The notes beneath the pieces are model-generated. The model did not search any database, was not told the DNA's origin, and saw only the letters and a program-made list of their open reading frames with translations. Made by a program: the position numbers and the translations under genes. 64,000 nt of DNA from Chitinophaga chungangae (lineage in GTDB: Bacteria > Bacteroidota > Bacteroidia > Chitinophagales > Chitinophagaceae), in assembly GCF_017742215.1 (NCBI RefSeq), contig NZ_JAGHKP010000001.1:186001-250000 (forward strand). Direction: 5' to 3'. Position 1 is the stretch's first letter; each line of letters begins with the position of its first letter. This document shows, piece by piece, positions 42,173-51,574 of the stretch.

Positions 42173-42763
42173 ATGCCCATCAACCAGTCATACAACGAAA
42201 AGGAACTGCTTGAGCACATAGCTACCGGAGACGAACAGGCCTTTGCCGTTATTTTCAACAAATACTGGCCGGCCGTTTATTCGGCCGCGCTCGTTATCGC
42301 CAAATCCCCGGCATTGGCGGAAGATATCAGCCAGGAAGTATTTACCCGGCTTTGGGAAACCAAAGAAAAGGCCCGCAACATCGGAAATGTAAAAGCTTTC
42401 CTGTTCATCGCGGCCAGGAATCTCATTATCAACCGCCTGTCCCGCCAAAAAGTGGAAGAGGCATACCGGGCCTATCAGCTGCACCATTCCCCCGGAACAT
42501 CGGGCGAAGAGCACGACCTGGACTACCAGCAGCTCGAACAACGGCTTCGTACGGCCATCGAGCGGCTTCCGCCCAGGCAGCAGCGCGCTTTCCTGCTCAG
42601 CCGGGAACAGGGGCTCACTTACGAACAGATCGCCGAACAAATGCAGATCAGCCGCGACACGGTGAAGGAACATATCATTAAAGCGCTGGCTTCCCTGCGC
42701 AAATCCCTGCACGAGCACGATGCGCTGATATTACTCCTGCTCCTGGAATTTTATTTTTCGTAA
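42173..42763 (+). CDS. ECF sigma factor, first PUL unit
   Basis: This is a 196-residue FecI-like RNA polymerase sigma-70 factor. Region 2 (about 25-90) includes FNKYWPAVYSAAL and DISQEVFTRLWE. Region 4 (about 125-185) includes LPPRQQRAFLLSREQGLTYEQIAEQMQIS, the -35-binding HTH. It ends with a short hydrophobic tail (LLLLLEFYFS). The FecR anti-sigma gene follows 71 nt later, then SusC and SusD. The sigma should switch on the SusCD unit when the SusC STN domain signals bound glycan. Confidence 0.93.
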   Translation: MPINQSYNEKELLEHIATGDEQAFAVIFNKYWPAVYSAALVIAKSPALAEDISQEVFTRLWETKEKARNIGNVKAFLFIAARNLIINRLSRQKVEEAYRAYQLHHSPGTSGEEHDLDYQQLEQRLRTAIERLPPRQQRAFLLSREQGLTYEQIAEQMQISRDTVKEHIIKALASLRKSLHEHDALILLLLLEFYFS

Positions 42764-42834
42764 TTTTTTCCCCGCATACCCCCCTAAACGCGCGGCTGGC
42801 TGTCTTTAAATAACAGCAGCCTAAATTCCCGTGT

Positions 42835-43992
42835 ATGACGCAAGCCGAGTTCAGGATATTATTCGAGAAGTACCGGTCGGAAGAGATCTCCGAAGAGGAA
42901 TTCCGCGCCCTGTGGGAAACGCTGGCCGATGAAACGCAGGTGGAAGACTGGCGGAAGGCGATAGACGACATGCTGAACGACGGCGCCGTGCCCGACCTGA
43001 GCGATCCCGCGAAAGGACGGGCCATCCTGGAAAAGATACTCAAACGGCCCGCCAAACACGTCACCATGCGGCCATGGAAAACATGGGCCGCCGCTGCCGC
43101 CCTGATACTCATGCTGGGCATAGGTTTCCTATGGCGGCAGGCGAGCGTTGCGCCAAACGATCCTGTGCTGGTAAAAGAAACATCCGATATCCCGCCCGGC
43201 GGGAACGGCGCGATACTCACGCTGGCCAATGGTTCTACCGTGGTGCTGGACAGTCTCGGCAACGGCCTCATCGCCGCGCAGCAGGGCTCGCAGGCCATCC
43301 TGCAGAACGGTCAGCTGGAATATGAACCGTCCGGCGGAGAAACGGCAGGCCTCAGCTACAACACCATGCGCACACCCAACGGTCGCCAGTTCCGGCTCAA
43401 ACTGCCCGACGGCACGCTGGTCTGGCTGAACGCCGCCAGTTCCATCCGTTACCCTGTCGCATTTACCGGGAAAGAACGAAGGGTGGAAGTACAGGGCGAA
43501 GCATATTTTGAAGTAACGGAAAACGCGCAGATGCCCTTCATAGTCGATGCCGATCACCGCACGGAGATCACGGTGCTGGGAACGCAGTTTAATGTGAACG
43601 CGTACGACGACGAGCCCACGCTGAACACCACACTGCTGCAGGGGCGCGTGCGCATTACCGCCGCGGGAAAAAACGTTGAGCTGAAACCGGGGCAGCAAGC
43701 GCAGGTAAGCCGTGATCAGCAAATAAAAACGGCGAATGACGCCAATCTCGACAAAGCGGTGGCATGGAAAAACGGCACGTTTAATTTCGAAGGGTCCAAC
43801 CTCCGGGAAATCATGCGCCAGCTTGAAAGATGGTATGATATAAAAGTCGTGTACGAAAAAGATATCCCTCCGACCGAATATTTCGGCGAGATCAGCAAAC
43901 GCAACAATCTGCAGGGAGTACTAAGAATACTGGAAAAATCGGAAGTGCGCTTCCGGCTGGAAAATAACAATACACTGGTAGTTACCAGGTAA
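42835..43992 (+). CDS. FecR-type anti-sigma factor, first PUL unit
   Basis: This is a 385-residue inner-membrane anti-sigma factor. The cytoplasmic N-terminal ~80 residues bind the sigma. A TM helix follows at about 82-98 (WAAAAALILMLGIGFLW), then the periplasmic FecR domain. That domain has TPNGRQFRLKLPDGTLVWLNAASS, VQGEAYFEVT and VLGTQFNVNAY. A C-terminal DUF4974 region (REIMRQLERWYDIKV) comes last. It relays the signal from the SusC receptor to the ECF sigma. Its position between the two genes is the normal Bacteroidota layout. Confidence 0.94.
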   Translation: MTQAEFRILFEKYRSEEISEEEFRALWETLADETQVEDWRKAIDDMLNDGAVPDLSDPAKGRAILEKILKRPAKHVTMRPWKTWAAAAALILMLGIGFLWRQASVAPNDPVLVKETSDIPPGGNGAILTLANGSTVVLDSLGNGLIAAQQGSQAILQNGQLEYEPSGGETAGLSYNTMRTPNGRQFRLKLPDGTLVWLNAASSIRYPVAFTGKERRVEVQGEAYFEVTENAQMPFIVDADHRTEITVLGTQFNVNAYDDEPTLNTTLLQGRVRITAAGKNVELKPGQQAQVSRDQQIKTANDANLDKAVAWKNGTFNFEGSNLREIMRQLERWYDIKVVYEKDIPPTEYFGEISKRNNLQGVLRILEKSEVRFRLENNNTLVVTR

Positions 43993-44113
43993 CGGATGAT
44001 TCGGGATCTTATGCATACAGACATTACGGGGGAGCTTCCGCCTGATGACCGGCAACGCCCGTCAGCAACAAAGATTTTTATGGAATAACGCAAATCGAAG
44101 ATCGAAAAGAGAA

Positions 44114-44138
44114 CCGGAAGTGTTAGGACCACTTCCGG
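44114..44138. other. Perfect 9-bp hairpin in the leader of the first susC
   Basis: CCGGAAGTG (44114-44122) and CACTTCCGG (44130-44138) form a hairpin with a 7-nt loop. No T run follows, so it is not a plain terminator. The second SusC gene has a hairpin in the same place. Confidence 0.55.
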
Positions 44139-44205
44139 CGATTGGTCTGGCCGATCTTACAACCGTTTCGTAACAATTATAAACAACCAAAAACCGACCA
44201 AAGGT

Positions 44206-47200
44206 ATGCTAAAAACCAATTGCGGGTCCGGGAATTCCTATGCCTCTACTGATCACCATTTGAACAGGCGGAGGCGGGAGTTTCCCGGAACGATGTCCAA
44301 AATCCTGCTAGTCATGAAATTGACCATGTTCCTGCTGACGTTCGCTTTCCTGCAGATCCACGCCAACGGCGTAGCGCAATCCGTTACTTTGTCCGGGAAA
44401 AATATGCCGCTGAAAGATGTGTTTTCGGCCATCAGGAAACAAACCGGGTACGTTGTTTTCGGCAAAAAGGAATATCTCGCCGAAGCAAAGCCCGTCACGC
44501 TTTCCGTGTATAACACGCCGCTGAAGAATGTGCTGGAATTTGCCCTGAAAGACCAGCAGCTTGTTTTCGAGATCAGCGACAGCCTGAAAACCATCGTGCT
44601 GTCCAGAAAGCCGGAAACCGCGCAGCGCCTGCCTTTCACGATGGAAGGCATGGTGATCAACACGCGTAACCGCTTATCGCTGCCGGCCGCCACCATCCAG
44701 GTAAAAGACCGGCCGGGAGGTACGATCACGGACGCCGGAGGCCGGTTCAAATTAAGCGGCCTGGAAGAAAAAGACCAGCTTGTCGTTTCTTCACTGGGTT
44801 TTCACAGCGTTACATTGCCGGTTGAAAGATTGAGCGCCATGGCCACGGGCCAGGTGATCGCATTGCCGAACGTGATCGTGCGGAGGATGGGGGAAAGTTT
44901 TCTTTTTGAAATGTTCCCCGCCGATTCGCCGCTGGACGAAATCGTGATACAGGGATACGGCACCGTAAAAAAACGCGATATGATCGGTACCATTTCGCGC
45001 GTAACTTCTAAAGAGATCGGCAATATGCCCGTCAGCAATATCATGTCTGCTTTGCAGGGCGCCGTGCCCGGCCTCGAGATATCCAACCCTTCGGGTACTC
45101 CGGGAGCCGCGCCGGTCGTGCGTCTCAGGGGTATCAATACCATGAACGACGTGAATAAATCCGTTGCCGCGCTGGTACTGATCGATGGCGTGGCCGTTAC
45201 CGATTTTTCCTATCTCTCACCCGCCGATGTGGAATCCGTGGAGGTGTTGAAAGACGCGTCTGCCACAGCTATCTACGGGTCACGCGGCGCCGCGGGCGTT
45301 ATCCTGATCACCACCAAAAGAGGGAAAATGAAAGCAGGCCCCGGCCGGTTGTCTTTCCAGGCTTATACCAGCATCACCAATCCTACCCATACCGCCGGTA
45401 TGCTCAGTTCGGAGCAATATACAATGCTGCGCAGGGAAGGGTTTGCCAACGATAATGTCGCCATTACGCCCAATAATGCGGCGGACCTGTTCCTGGACGA
45501 CCACGTGAATACCAACTGGGCCAAAACGTTGTATAAAAACGCCATCGCACAGGATTATCAGCTGAATTTCACCGGGGGCAGCGACAAGATCAATTATTTC
45601 CTCAGCGGCGGTTACCGCAACGAAGACGCTATCGTTCGCGGAAACTGGTACCAGCGCAGGATCAATACGCGCATGGGCCTGGACGCCAAAGTGAACGAAC
45701 GCCTCAGTATCGGCGGCGGCTTCGGGTTCAGCAACCTGAAAAGCAGGGATTATCCCGGCAGCATCGCCTCCACCATTTATTACGCTTTGCCGCTGCTGCC
45801 GGCAGACAGTGCCGGGGCGCCCAACATCAAAGCCTATCCGTCTCCCGCTTTTAACCCCAACCGTATGTTGACTGCTTATACGTTGAACAACAGCAGCCAG
45901 TTCCTCGGTAATTTTTATTTTAATTACAACATCTGGGATCAACTGTACCTGAGAACGGACGTGAGTTACCAGCAGACCAACGGCAACAGTACATTTTTTT
46001 CACCCACCACCTCGGTACAGTTTTCCACTTCCCCAACTTCCGGTTATCCCTTTGCCGCTTACGGTTATACAAATTCAGGCCGGTTTACCGTGGAGCCGCA
46101 GCTGAATTACCATTTTTCCACCGGCAGGCACGATGTGAAACTGCTGGCGGGCGCTACGCTGATCAACGGCGTAGCCAAGTCCACTTCTTTTAACGTGACC
46201 GGCTTTGCCAACGACCTGCTGCCCACGCTGGAATCCGCCACTACCATGTCTTCCAAAACATACTCGGAAGTTCCTTACAAATTCGCGTCGGCATTCGGCA
46301 GGGCGGTTTACAATTACAACGGGAAGTATTTGCTGGAAGGCGTTTTCCGGCGCGACGGCTCTTCCCGTTTCGGCCCCAATTACAAATATGGCAATTTCTG
46401 GTCGGCTGGGGCAGGCTGGGTGTTCTCACAGGAGCCATTTTTGAAAAACATCGCCCGCAACGGTTTCTTCGGCAAACTGAAAGTAACGTACGGTATCGCG
46501 GGCAGCGACGGTATCACCGATTTCGGTTACCTCGCGTACAGCAACACCGGCAATTATGGCGACAATGTGGCCACATATGTAAATAACCTCGCCAATCCCT
46601 ATCTGCAATGGGAAGAAACCAGCAAGCTCGACGTGGGCCTGGAACTTTCGTTCTTCAACAACAGGCTGAACGTTTCGGCGGATTATTTCAGTCATCGTTC
46701 GGACAATACGCTGTTCAGCCAGGTGCTGTCTGTCGTTACAGGTTTTACGTCTATTTCAGCCAACCTGGACGGGATTGTGACGAACAAGGGGCTGGAGCTT
46801 TCGTTGTCCGGCGAACCGGTGAGGGCGGGGAGTTTCAGGTGGAACTCGCAATTGAACCTGAGCACGCTGCGCAATAAACTCGTGTCGCTGCCGGGCCTTA
46901 ATTCGCTGTCTCCCGTTTACCGCTACCAGTTCCGGGTAGGCGAGCCGCTGGCGCTCGTGTGGGGCCTTCGTTATCTCGGCGTGGACCCCGCAACGGGGCT
47001 GGCTTCGTTTGAAGACAAGGATAAATCCAATACCATCGCGTCGTATACAGACGATATGCAGGTGCTCGGCAAAAGCATTCCCGATTTTTACGGCGGCTGG
47101 AACAACACTTTTACCTGGAAAAACCTGGAACTGTTCCTGCAAACACAATTCGTAAGCGGCGTGTTGAAATCTTACACCACTTATACTTCTTTTATCGGCG

Positions 47201-47547
47201 ACGCCTACAACCTGCCGCTGGACGCGCTGAACCGCTGGCAGAAACCCAACGACGTCACGAACGTGCCGCGCGCCGCCGCACCCGGCTCCGCTGCGGCCAT
47301 CAACAATGCTAAACTCATTTCCAGCTCGTATGCTTTCAGCGACGCGTCTTACATCCGCCTGAAAAATATTACGCTCAGTTATACATTCCCGGCACTTGCG
47401 CGGCAGCGCATCAGCAACCTGCGGGTTTTCGTGACGGGGTATAATCTCCTGACCATTACCGATTACAAAGGCAACGACCCTGAAAGCGGCCCTACCTATG
47501 TGCCCGTTACCAAAATGTACACCGCCGGCGTAAACATTACTTTATAA
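44206..47547 (+). CDS. SusC/RagA TonB-linked outer membrane protein, first unit
   Basis: This is a 1113-residue TonB-dependent transporter. The likely signal peptide lies at about residues 36-58 (MKLTMFLLTFAFLQIHANGVA), so the true start may be the ATG at 44293. An STN domain follows (NMPLKDVFSAIRKQTGYVVF), then a carboxypeptidase-like domain and the plug with IGTISRVTSKEIGNMPVSNI and VRLRGINTMND. The beta barrel ends in MYTAGVNITL. The STN domain matches the adjacent sigma/FecR pair and implies signal-coupled uptake of a glycan fragment with the SusD partner. Confidence 0.93.
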   Translation: MLKTNCGSGNSYASTDHHLNRRRREFPGTMSKILLVMKLTMFLLTFAFLQIHANGVAQSVTLSGKNMPLKDVFSAIRKQTGYVVFGKKEYLAEAKPVTLSVYNTPLKNVLEFALKDQQLVFEISDSLKTIVLSRKPETAQRLPFTMEGMVINTRNRLSLPAATIQVKDRPGGTITDAGGRFKLSGLEEKDQLVVSSLGFHSVTLPVERLSAMATGQVIALPNVIVRRMGESFLFEMFPADSPLDEIVIQGYGTVKKRDMIGTISRVTSKEIGNMPVSNIMSALQGAVPGLEISNPSGTPGAAPVVRLRGINTMNDVNKSVAALVLIDGVAVTDFSYLSPADVESVEVLKDASATAIYGSRGAAGVILITTKRGKMKAGPGRLSFQAYTSITNPTHTAGMLSSEQYTMLRREGFANDNVAITPNNAADLFLDDHVNTNWAKTLYKNAIAQDYQLNFTGGSDKINYFLSGGYRNEDAIVRGNWYQRRINTRMGLDAKVNERLSIGGGFGFSNLKSRDYPGSIASTIYYALPLLPADSAGAPNIKAYPSPAFNPNRMLTAYTLNNSSQFLGNFYFNYNIWDQLYLRTDVSYQQTNGNSTFFSPTTSVQFSTSPTSGYPFAAYGYTNSGRFTVEPQLNYHFSTGRHDVKLLAGATLINGVAKSTSFNVTGFANDLLPTLESATTMSSKTYSEVPYKFASAFGRAVYNYNGKYLLEGVFRRDGSSRFGPNYKYGNFWSAGAGWVFSQEPFLKNIARNGFFGKLKVTYGIAGSDGITDFGYLAYSNTGNYGDNVATYVNNLANPYLQWEETSKLDVGLELSFFNNRLNVSADYFSHRSDNTLFSQVLSVVTGFTSISANLDGIVTNKGLELSLSGEPVRAGSFRWNSQLNLSTLRNKLVSLPGLNSLSPVYRYQFRVGEPLALVWGLRYLGVDPATGLASFEDKDKSNTIASYTDDMQVLGKSIPDFYGGWNNTFTWKNLELFLQTQFVSGVLKSYTTYTSFIGDAYNLPLDALNRWQKPNDVTNVPRAAAPGSAAAINNAKLISSSYAFSDASYIRLKNITLSYTFPALARQRISNLRVFVTGYNLLTITDYKGNDPESGPTYVPVTKMYTAGVNITL

Positions 47548-47557
47548 AACTGATCTT

Positions 47558-48943
47558 ATGCGTTATCTCAGATTCATATATACCATTGCAATGCTGGCGG
47601 CGGCGGGAGAATTCGCCGCCTGTAACAAACTGGTGGAAGCCACGCCCGTCGGGAGAGTGCCCGTGGAGATCGCTTATGTGGATTCCGTTGCCGCCGAAGC
47701 GAATGTGAACGGCATGTATTACAGCCTGCAGCAGAACGGCAATATCTACAACGGCGGTTTTTACGCCATCCTTCCGCTGCTGAGCGACGAAGCGGCCATC
47801 GGAAATTCGTCCACTTCGTTTTATCTCGAACTGGCTAACAATCGTCTCCTGACCAACAATGCGATTGCATCCGGTTTGTGGACGAACAATTACAAAACCA
47901 TTTACCAGGCCAACTCCGTGCTGGAAAATGTCGGCAAGGTACCGATGAGCCGGGAGCGGATGAACCGCTATTTGGGCGAAGCGCATTTTGTGCGCGGTTA
48001 TTGTTATTTCATCCTCTCTCAATATTTCGGCAAAGTGCCGCTGTCTGTTTCCACAGATTTTAAGACCAACGGAAGCTTGTCAAGATCAGATACCGCGGTG
48101 ATCAACGATTTCATTATGGACGAGCTGACGCAGGCCGAAACGCTGCTCCCCGGCGGGTTTGCGGGTTACGGAAATAAAAAGATACGTGTTTGCCGCGAAA
48201 CGGCGCAGGCCATGCTGGCGCGTGTATGTTTGTTCCGGAAAGATTGGGCCAATGCTGAAACCTGGGCAACGAAAGCGATCAACAGCCCGGCGGCCGGCTT
48301 TGCAGACACGTATGAAGATGTATTAAAACCCAACTCCCCGGAAAGCCTTTGGGAGATATGGGCTGCGTCCACGTCGTACGCATACCGGAACAGCGCGGCG
48401 TCCATGCTGATGCCTTCCAGCCCCGCCTCCACCTTCAAACCTGCGGTGGTGCCCGGCGCCGGCCTGCTGAACGCTTTTGAGGCGGGCGACAAACGGCAGA
48501 CGGCTTATCTCGCCTTTTCAACATCCAGCCAAACTTCTTACGTGTACAAATACCGTGATCTGCAGAACGGAATGGACCAGGGCAAGATCCTCCGGATTTC
48601 GGAAACGTACCTGGTGCGCGCGGAAGCAAGGGCGATGCAGAACAACGTCACCGGCAGCGGCAGCGCCGCCGAAGACGTGGACAAAATACGCGCCAGGGCA
48701 GGACTGGCAGGCACTCCCGCCACAACCCGCGAAGCGATGGTAGACGCCGTAATGCAGGAGCGCTTCGTGGAACTGATGTTTGAGAACCACCGCTGGCTGG
48801 ACCTGAAACGCACCGGCCGCATCAGGGCCGTAATGGCGCTGGCCAAACCAACCTGGAAACCGGAAACACCCATATTGCTCCCCGTGCCGGCCGCGGAAAT
48901 AGGCGCCAACGCCAACCTGCTGCCACAAAACGAGGGTTATTGA
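47558..48943 (+). CDS. SusD/RagB-family glycan-binding lipoprotein
   Basis: This is a 461-residue surface lipoprotein. The signal peptide ends with GEFAAC (lipobox, Cys 22), placing it on the outer membrane with SusC. Tetratricopeptide-like helices contain LGEAHFVRGYCYFILSQYFG, VCRETAQAMLARVCLF and RISETYLVRAEARA. The C-terminus has QERFVELMFENHRWLDLKR, a SusD_RagB hallmark. It lies 10 nt after SusC. It should bind the polysaccharide and lid the transporter. The ligand is unknown, but the nearby lyases suggest a uronate polymer. Confidence 0.93.
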   Translation: MRYLRFIYTIAMLAAAGEFAACNKLVEATPVGRVPVEIAYVDSVAAEANVNGMYYSLQQNGNIYNGGFYAILPLLSDEAAIGNSSTSFYLELANNRLLTNNAIASGLWTNNYKTIYQANSVLENVGKVPMSRERMNRYLGEAHFVRGYCYFILSQYFGKVPLSVSTDFKTNGSLSRSDTAVINDFIMDELTQAETLLPGGFAGYGNKKIRVCRETAQAMLARVCLFRKDWANAETWATKAINSPAAGFADTYEDVLKPNSPESLWEIWAASTSYAYRNSAASMLMPSSPASTFKPAVVPGAGLLNAFEAGDKRQTAYLAFSTSSQTSYVYKYRDLQNGMDQGKILRISETYLVRAEARAMQNNVTGSGSAAEDVDKIRARAGLAGTPATTREAMVDAVMQERFVELMFENHRWLDLKRTGRIRAVMALAKPTWKPETPILLPVPAAEIGANANLLPQNEGY

Positions 48944-48968
48944 TCAAGATTAGATAAAAACCAACATT

Positions 48969-50108
48969 ATGAGAAGACAATTCAGGAACGTGATAACGTT
49001 CGCTGCGGCGGGCCTGCTGATAGCTGCGGGAGCGCAGGCCCAGCAACCCAACTTTGTGCTGAAAGGAAAGATCGGCGATCTTCCTTCGCCGGCGAAACTG
49101 TACATCGCCTACACCACCACCGGCACCCAGGGCACATACGATTCCGTGACCATCCACGACGGCCGCTTTGAAATCCGCCAGTATGTGGCCCACCCCGCAA
49201 AAGCATTGCTTTCGGTAAGCCGTACCGGCGTATCCAAACGGCTTTTTGCAACGGGAGATCTCACGTTCGTATATATCGAACCGGGCGCCGAAATAGAATT
49301 ATCCACGCCGGGAAACGATATCAGCGCCGCCGTTTTCAAAGGCTCGGTAACACAAACGCAATACGAGGTTTTCAGAAAAAAAATAAAACCGCTGGAAATA
49401 ACCCGCGATTCCATCTGGCGCCTGCGATACAGCAAAACTCCCGGCCTGGATACCGCCGCGATGGCCAAACAGGTGACCGTTGCGATGAACGCTTACCTGG
49501 CCGGGCTAAAACAATTCGTATCGGCTCACCCCGATTTTTACGTAAGCCTCGACGTACTGGACCTCTATGCAGGCGCCAATTTTGACCTTGCCGAGATAAC
49601 GCCTTTGTTTAACGCACTCAGCAAAAAAACAAAAACATCGCCCAAAGGCCTGGAATATGCAGACCGCCTTCGGAATGCCAGCCGCTCCGTGATCGGCAAA
49701 CCGGCACCCGCATTCAGCATGGCGGATACGCTGGGGAAAAAAGTTTCGCTGTCCGACTTTAAAGGAAAATACGTGCTGGTAGATTTCTGGGCCAGCTGGT
49801 GCGGCCCCTGCCGGGAAGAAAACCCGAATGTCATTGCAGCCTATCGCCAATACCGCGATAAAAATTTCACCGTGCTCGGCATATCGCTCGATTCCAAAAA
49901 AGGCGATTGGATGAAGGCGATCCATCACGATCAGCTGGAATGGACGCAGGTAAGCGACCTGAAAGGCTGGAAAAACGACGCCGCGGTGATGTATGACGTG
50001 AAAGCCGTTCCGCACAACGTACTGATAGACCCTTCCGGGAACATCATTGCCAAAAATCTCCGCGGAGAGGCCCTGCAAAAGGAATTGCAGCGCATCCTGG
50101 GAAAATAA
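48969..50108 (+). CDS. TlpA-like thioredoxin protein with DUF4369 domain
   Basis: This is a 379-residue exported protein. The signal peptide (residues 1-24, ending AGAQA) precedes a DUF4369 domain (about 28-120, KGKIGDLPSPAKLYIAYT). A helical linker follows. The end is a redoxin domain (about 235-379) with KYVLVDFWASWCGPCREENP, the CxxC of TlpA/ResA proteins, and LIDPSGNIIAKNLRG. It is commonly found after SusCD pairs in Bacteroidota and may keep secreted proteins reduced. It lies 25 nt after the SusD gene. Confidence 0.9.
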   Translation: MRRQFRNVITFAAAGLLIAAGAQAQQPNFVLKGKIGDLPSPAKLYIAYTTTGTQGTYDSVTIHDGRFEIRQYVAHPAKALLSVSRTGVSKRLFATGDLTFVYIEPGAEIELSTPGNDISAAVFKGSVTQTQYEVFRKKIKPLEITRDSIWRLRYSKTPGLDTAAMAKQVTVAMNAYLAGLKQFVSAHPDFYVSLDVLDLYAGANFDLAEITPLFNALSKKTKTSPKGLEYADRLRNASRSVIGKPAPAFSMADTLGKKVSLSDFKGKYVLVDFWASWCGPCREENPNVIAAYRQYRDKNFTVLGISLDSKKGDWMKAIHHDQLEWTQVSDLKGWKNDAAVMYDVKAVPHNVLIDPSGNIIAKNLRGEALQKELQRILGK

Positions 50109-50134
50109 ACGAAACCGATCTCTCCTCCCGCTGC

Positions 50135-50169
50135 AAAAAAGGGATGAACAAAACGTTCATCCCTTTTTT
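50135..50169. terminator. Bidirectional terminator between convergent genes
   Basis: AAAAAAGGGATGAAC (50135-50149) pairs with GTTCATCCCTTTTTT (50155-50169). It works for the + strand TlpA-like gene and the - strand gene. Confidence 0.85.
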
Positions 50170-50188
50170 ATTTTGAAGAAGTTACGGA

Positions 50189-51385
50189 TCAATACGTCCA
50201 CGCATTTTCATATGCTTCGATGATCACATCCTTCACCACGCCGATGTCGTTCGAGATAGAGTTCGTATTCCACGTCAGCTGCACATTGTTGGGAAAATGC
50301 GCGATCATTGTATTGATGCCGCGGAATTTGCTGTCGTAGGCCATGCCGGCTTTAAAGTAGTAGGTGCCATGCCGCCCCCTGTATTTCCCGTCGAAGCCCA
50401 TGAACTTGTTTTTCATTCGCTGTAACATCGCGGCAGACACGATCTTTTTGGATTCCGCCGCCGCATGAACAAGCGCCAGCTCCTTTGCACTCATGTACCA
50501 GTTGCCCGCGCCGCCCGATTTATAGTTCGTATAGATCGAAGTGCCGTGGTAAACAGGCTCCGAATAATTGTAGTACAGCGTTTGAGTGCTCCCGGGAGAA
50601 TTGGGGTTCCCAACGGGGCCCAGGTTGTTCCAGGGGCCGAGGTCTACAAGATAGTAGTAAGGCACGCCCGCGGGATAAAAGATCGCCTGGCGCACGTAGC
50701 TCCGGTAGAATTGCGATACCGCTTCATCCGCATTGTTGTCGGACATTGGCGCGTACCAGCCCGCGCCATTGACGATGCAGGCAAGCAATACCCGGCAAAG
50801 ATGATAGTTCACCGCGGTGTTTTTAAAATGAGCGTCTCCATAACCCGTGGTGGGCGTTTGCATGGTGGCGCGCAGCGAAGTATAATCATAACCGATATAC
50901 TTCAGCCCGGATGTATGAGACAGCAGGTGCGCAACGGTGATCTTCCTGTTTGCGGCGGGAATGTTCCAGTTGAGCGGCAGCAGCTGCCATACATATGTAT
51001 TCTCGTCCATGCCTTTGGCTTCCAGCGCTTTTAAAACCGCCAGCGCGGTGATGGTTTGCGTGGCCTCCGCCGTTCCCTGGCGTGTGGTCGGCAAATAAGG
51101 ATGATGCCCGTCCATCAGCCGGCGCGAATCGCCTCCCGTAATTGTTGTTATCACCTCTCCGTTTTGCGCGATCGAGAAGCCATAACCTATTGTTTTGCCC
51201 ATGAAAGCTTTCCTCAGGCCCTCCGTAAAAAGCGACCGGTTGAATTTGAGGATAGTGCCCGGTTCCTGGGCGAGCGCGTTGTCTAATTTTTCTTTGGGGA
51301 CGATGTCCTCTGGCTTCTCACAGCCGGCCAGCAGGGCGCCGGCGAACATCAGCATCACAGTGGATCTTTTCAGTAATGTTTTCAT
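50189..51385 (-). CDS. Serine-hydrolase-fold lipoprotein lacking the catalytic residues
   Basis: This is a 398-residue lipoprotein (lipobox LAGC, Cys 22) with the class C beta-lactamase fold: ATQTITALAVLKALE, HLLSHTSGLKYIGYDY and a C-terminal GTYYFKAGMAY. The active-site SxxK at the start of the TALAVL helix is replaced by E107-x-x-Q110, and the YxN motif by F187-K-N. So the usual nucleophile, Lys and Tyr are all gone. It may be a binding or regulatory pseudo-enzyme. Alternatively, it is a divergent family with a different mechanism. It is convergent with the TlpA-like gene. Confidence 0.75.
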   Translation of the reverse strand: MKTLLKRSTVMLMFAGALLAGCEKPEDIVPKEKLDNALAQEPGTILKFNRSLFTEGLRKAFMGKTIGYGFSIAQNGEVITTITGGDSRRLMDGHHPYLPTTRQGTAEATQTITALAVLKALEAKGMDENTYVWQLLPLNWNIPAANRKITVAHLLSHTSGLKYIGYDYTSLRATMQTPTTGYGDAHFKNTAVNYHLCRVLLACIVNGAGWYAPMSDNNADEAVSQFYRSYVRQAIFYPAGVPYYYLVDLGPWNNLGPVGNPNSPGSTQTLYYNYSEPVYHGTSIYTNYKSGGAGNWYMSAKELALVHAAAESKKIVSAAMLQRMKNKFMGFDGKYRGRHGTYYFKAGMAYDSKFRGINTMIAHFPNNVQLTWNTNSISNDIGVVKDVIIEAYENAWTY

Positions 51386-51518
51386 TTGTGTGGTTTGAGG
51401 TTTTATGCGGCAAAGATGCAGTGCGTCTGAAAAATGGAGGGAACTGTCTTAATGAATGCGGGTATTGGGTTAACGAAAACGGGAATAAGGGATAACGACT
51501 TTTTGTTTTCAATAAAAA

Positions 51519-51549
51519 AGCTCTCCGGCAGCCTAAATGCCGGAGAGCT
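51519..51549 (-). terminator. Terminator after the alginate-lyase-like gene
   Basis: AGCTCTCCGGC and GCCGGAGAGCT form an 11-bp stem with a 9-nt loop. On the minus strand a T run follows, closing the lyase gene that ends at 51575. Confidence 0.85.
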
Positions 51550-51574
51550 GAAAAATAAGCATTGGAAGCCTTCT

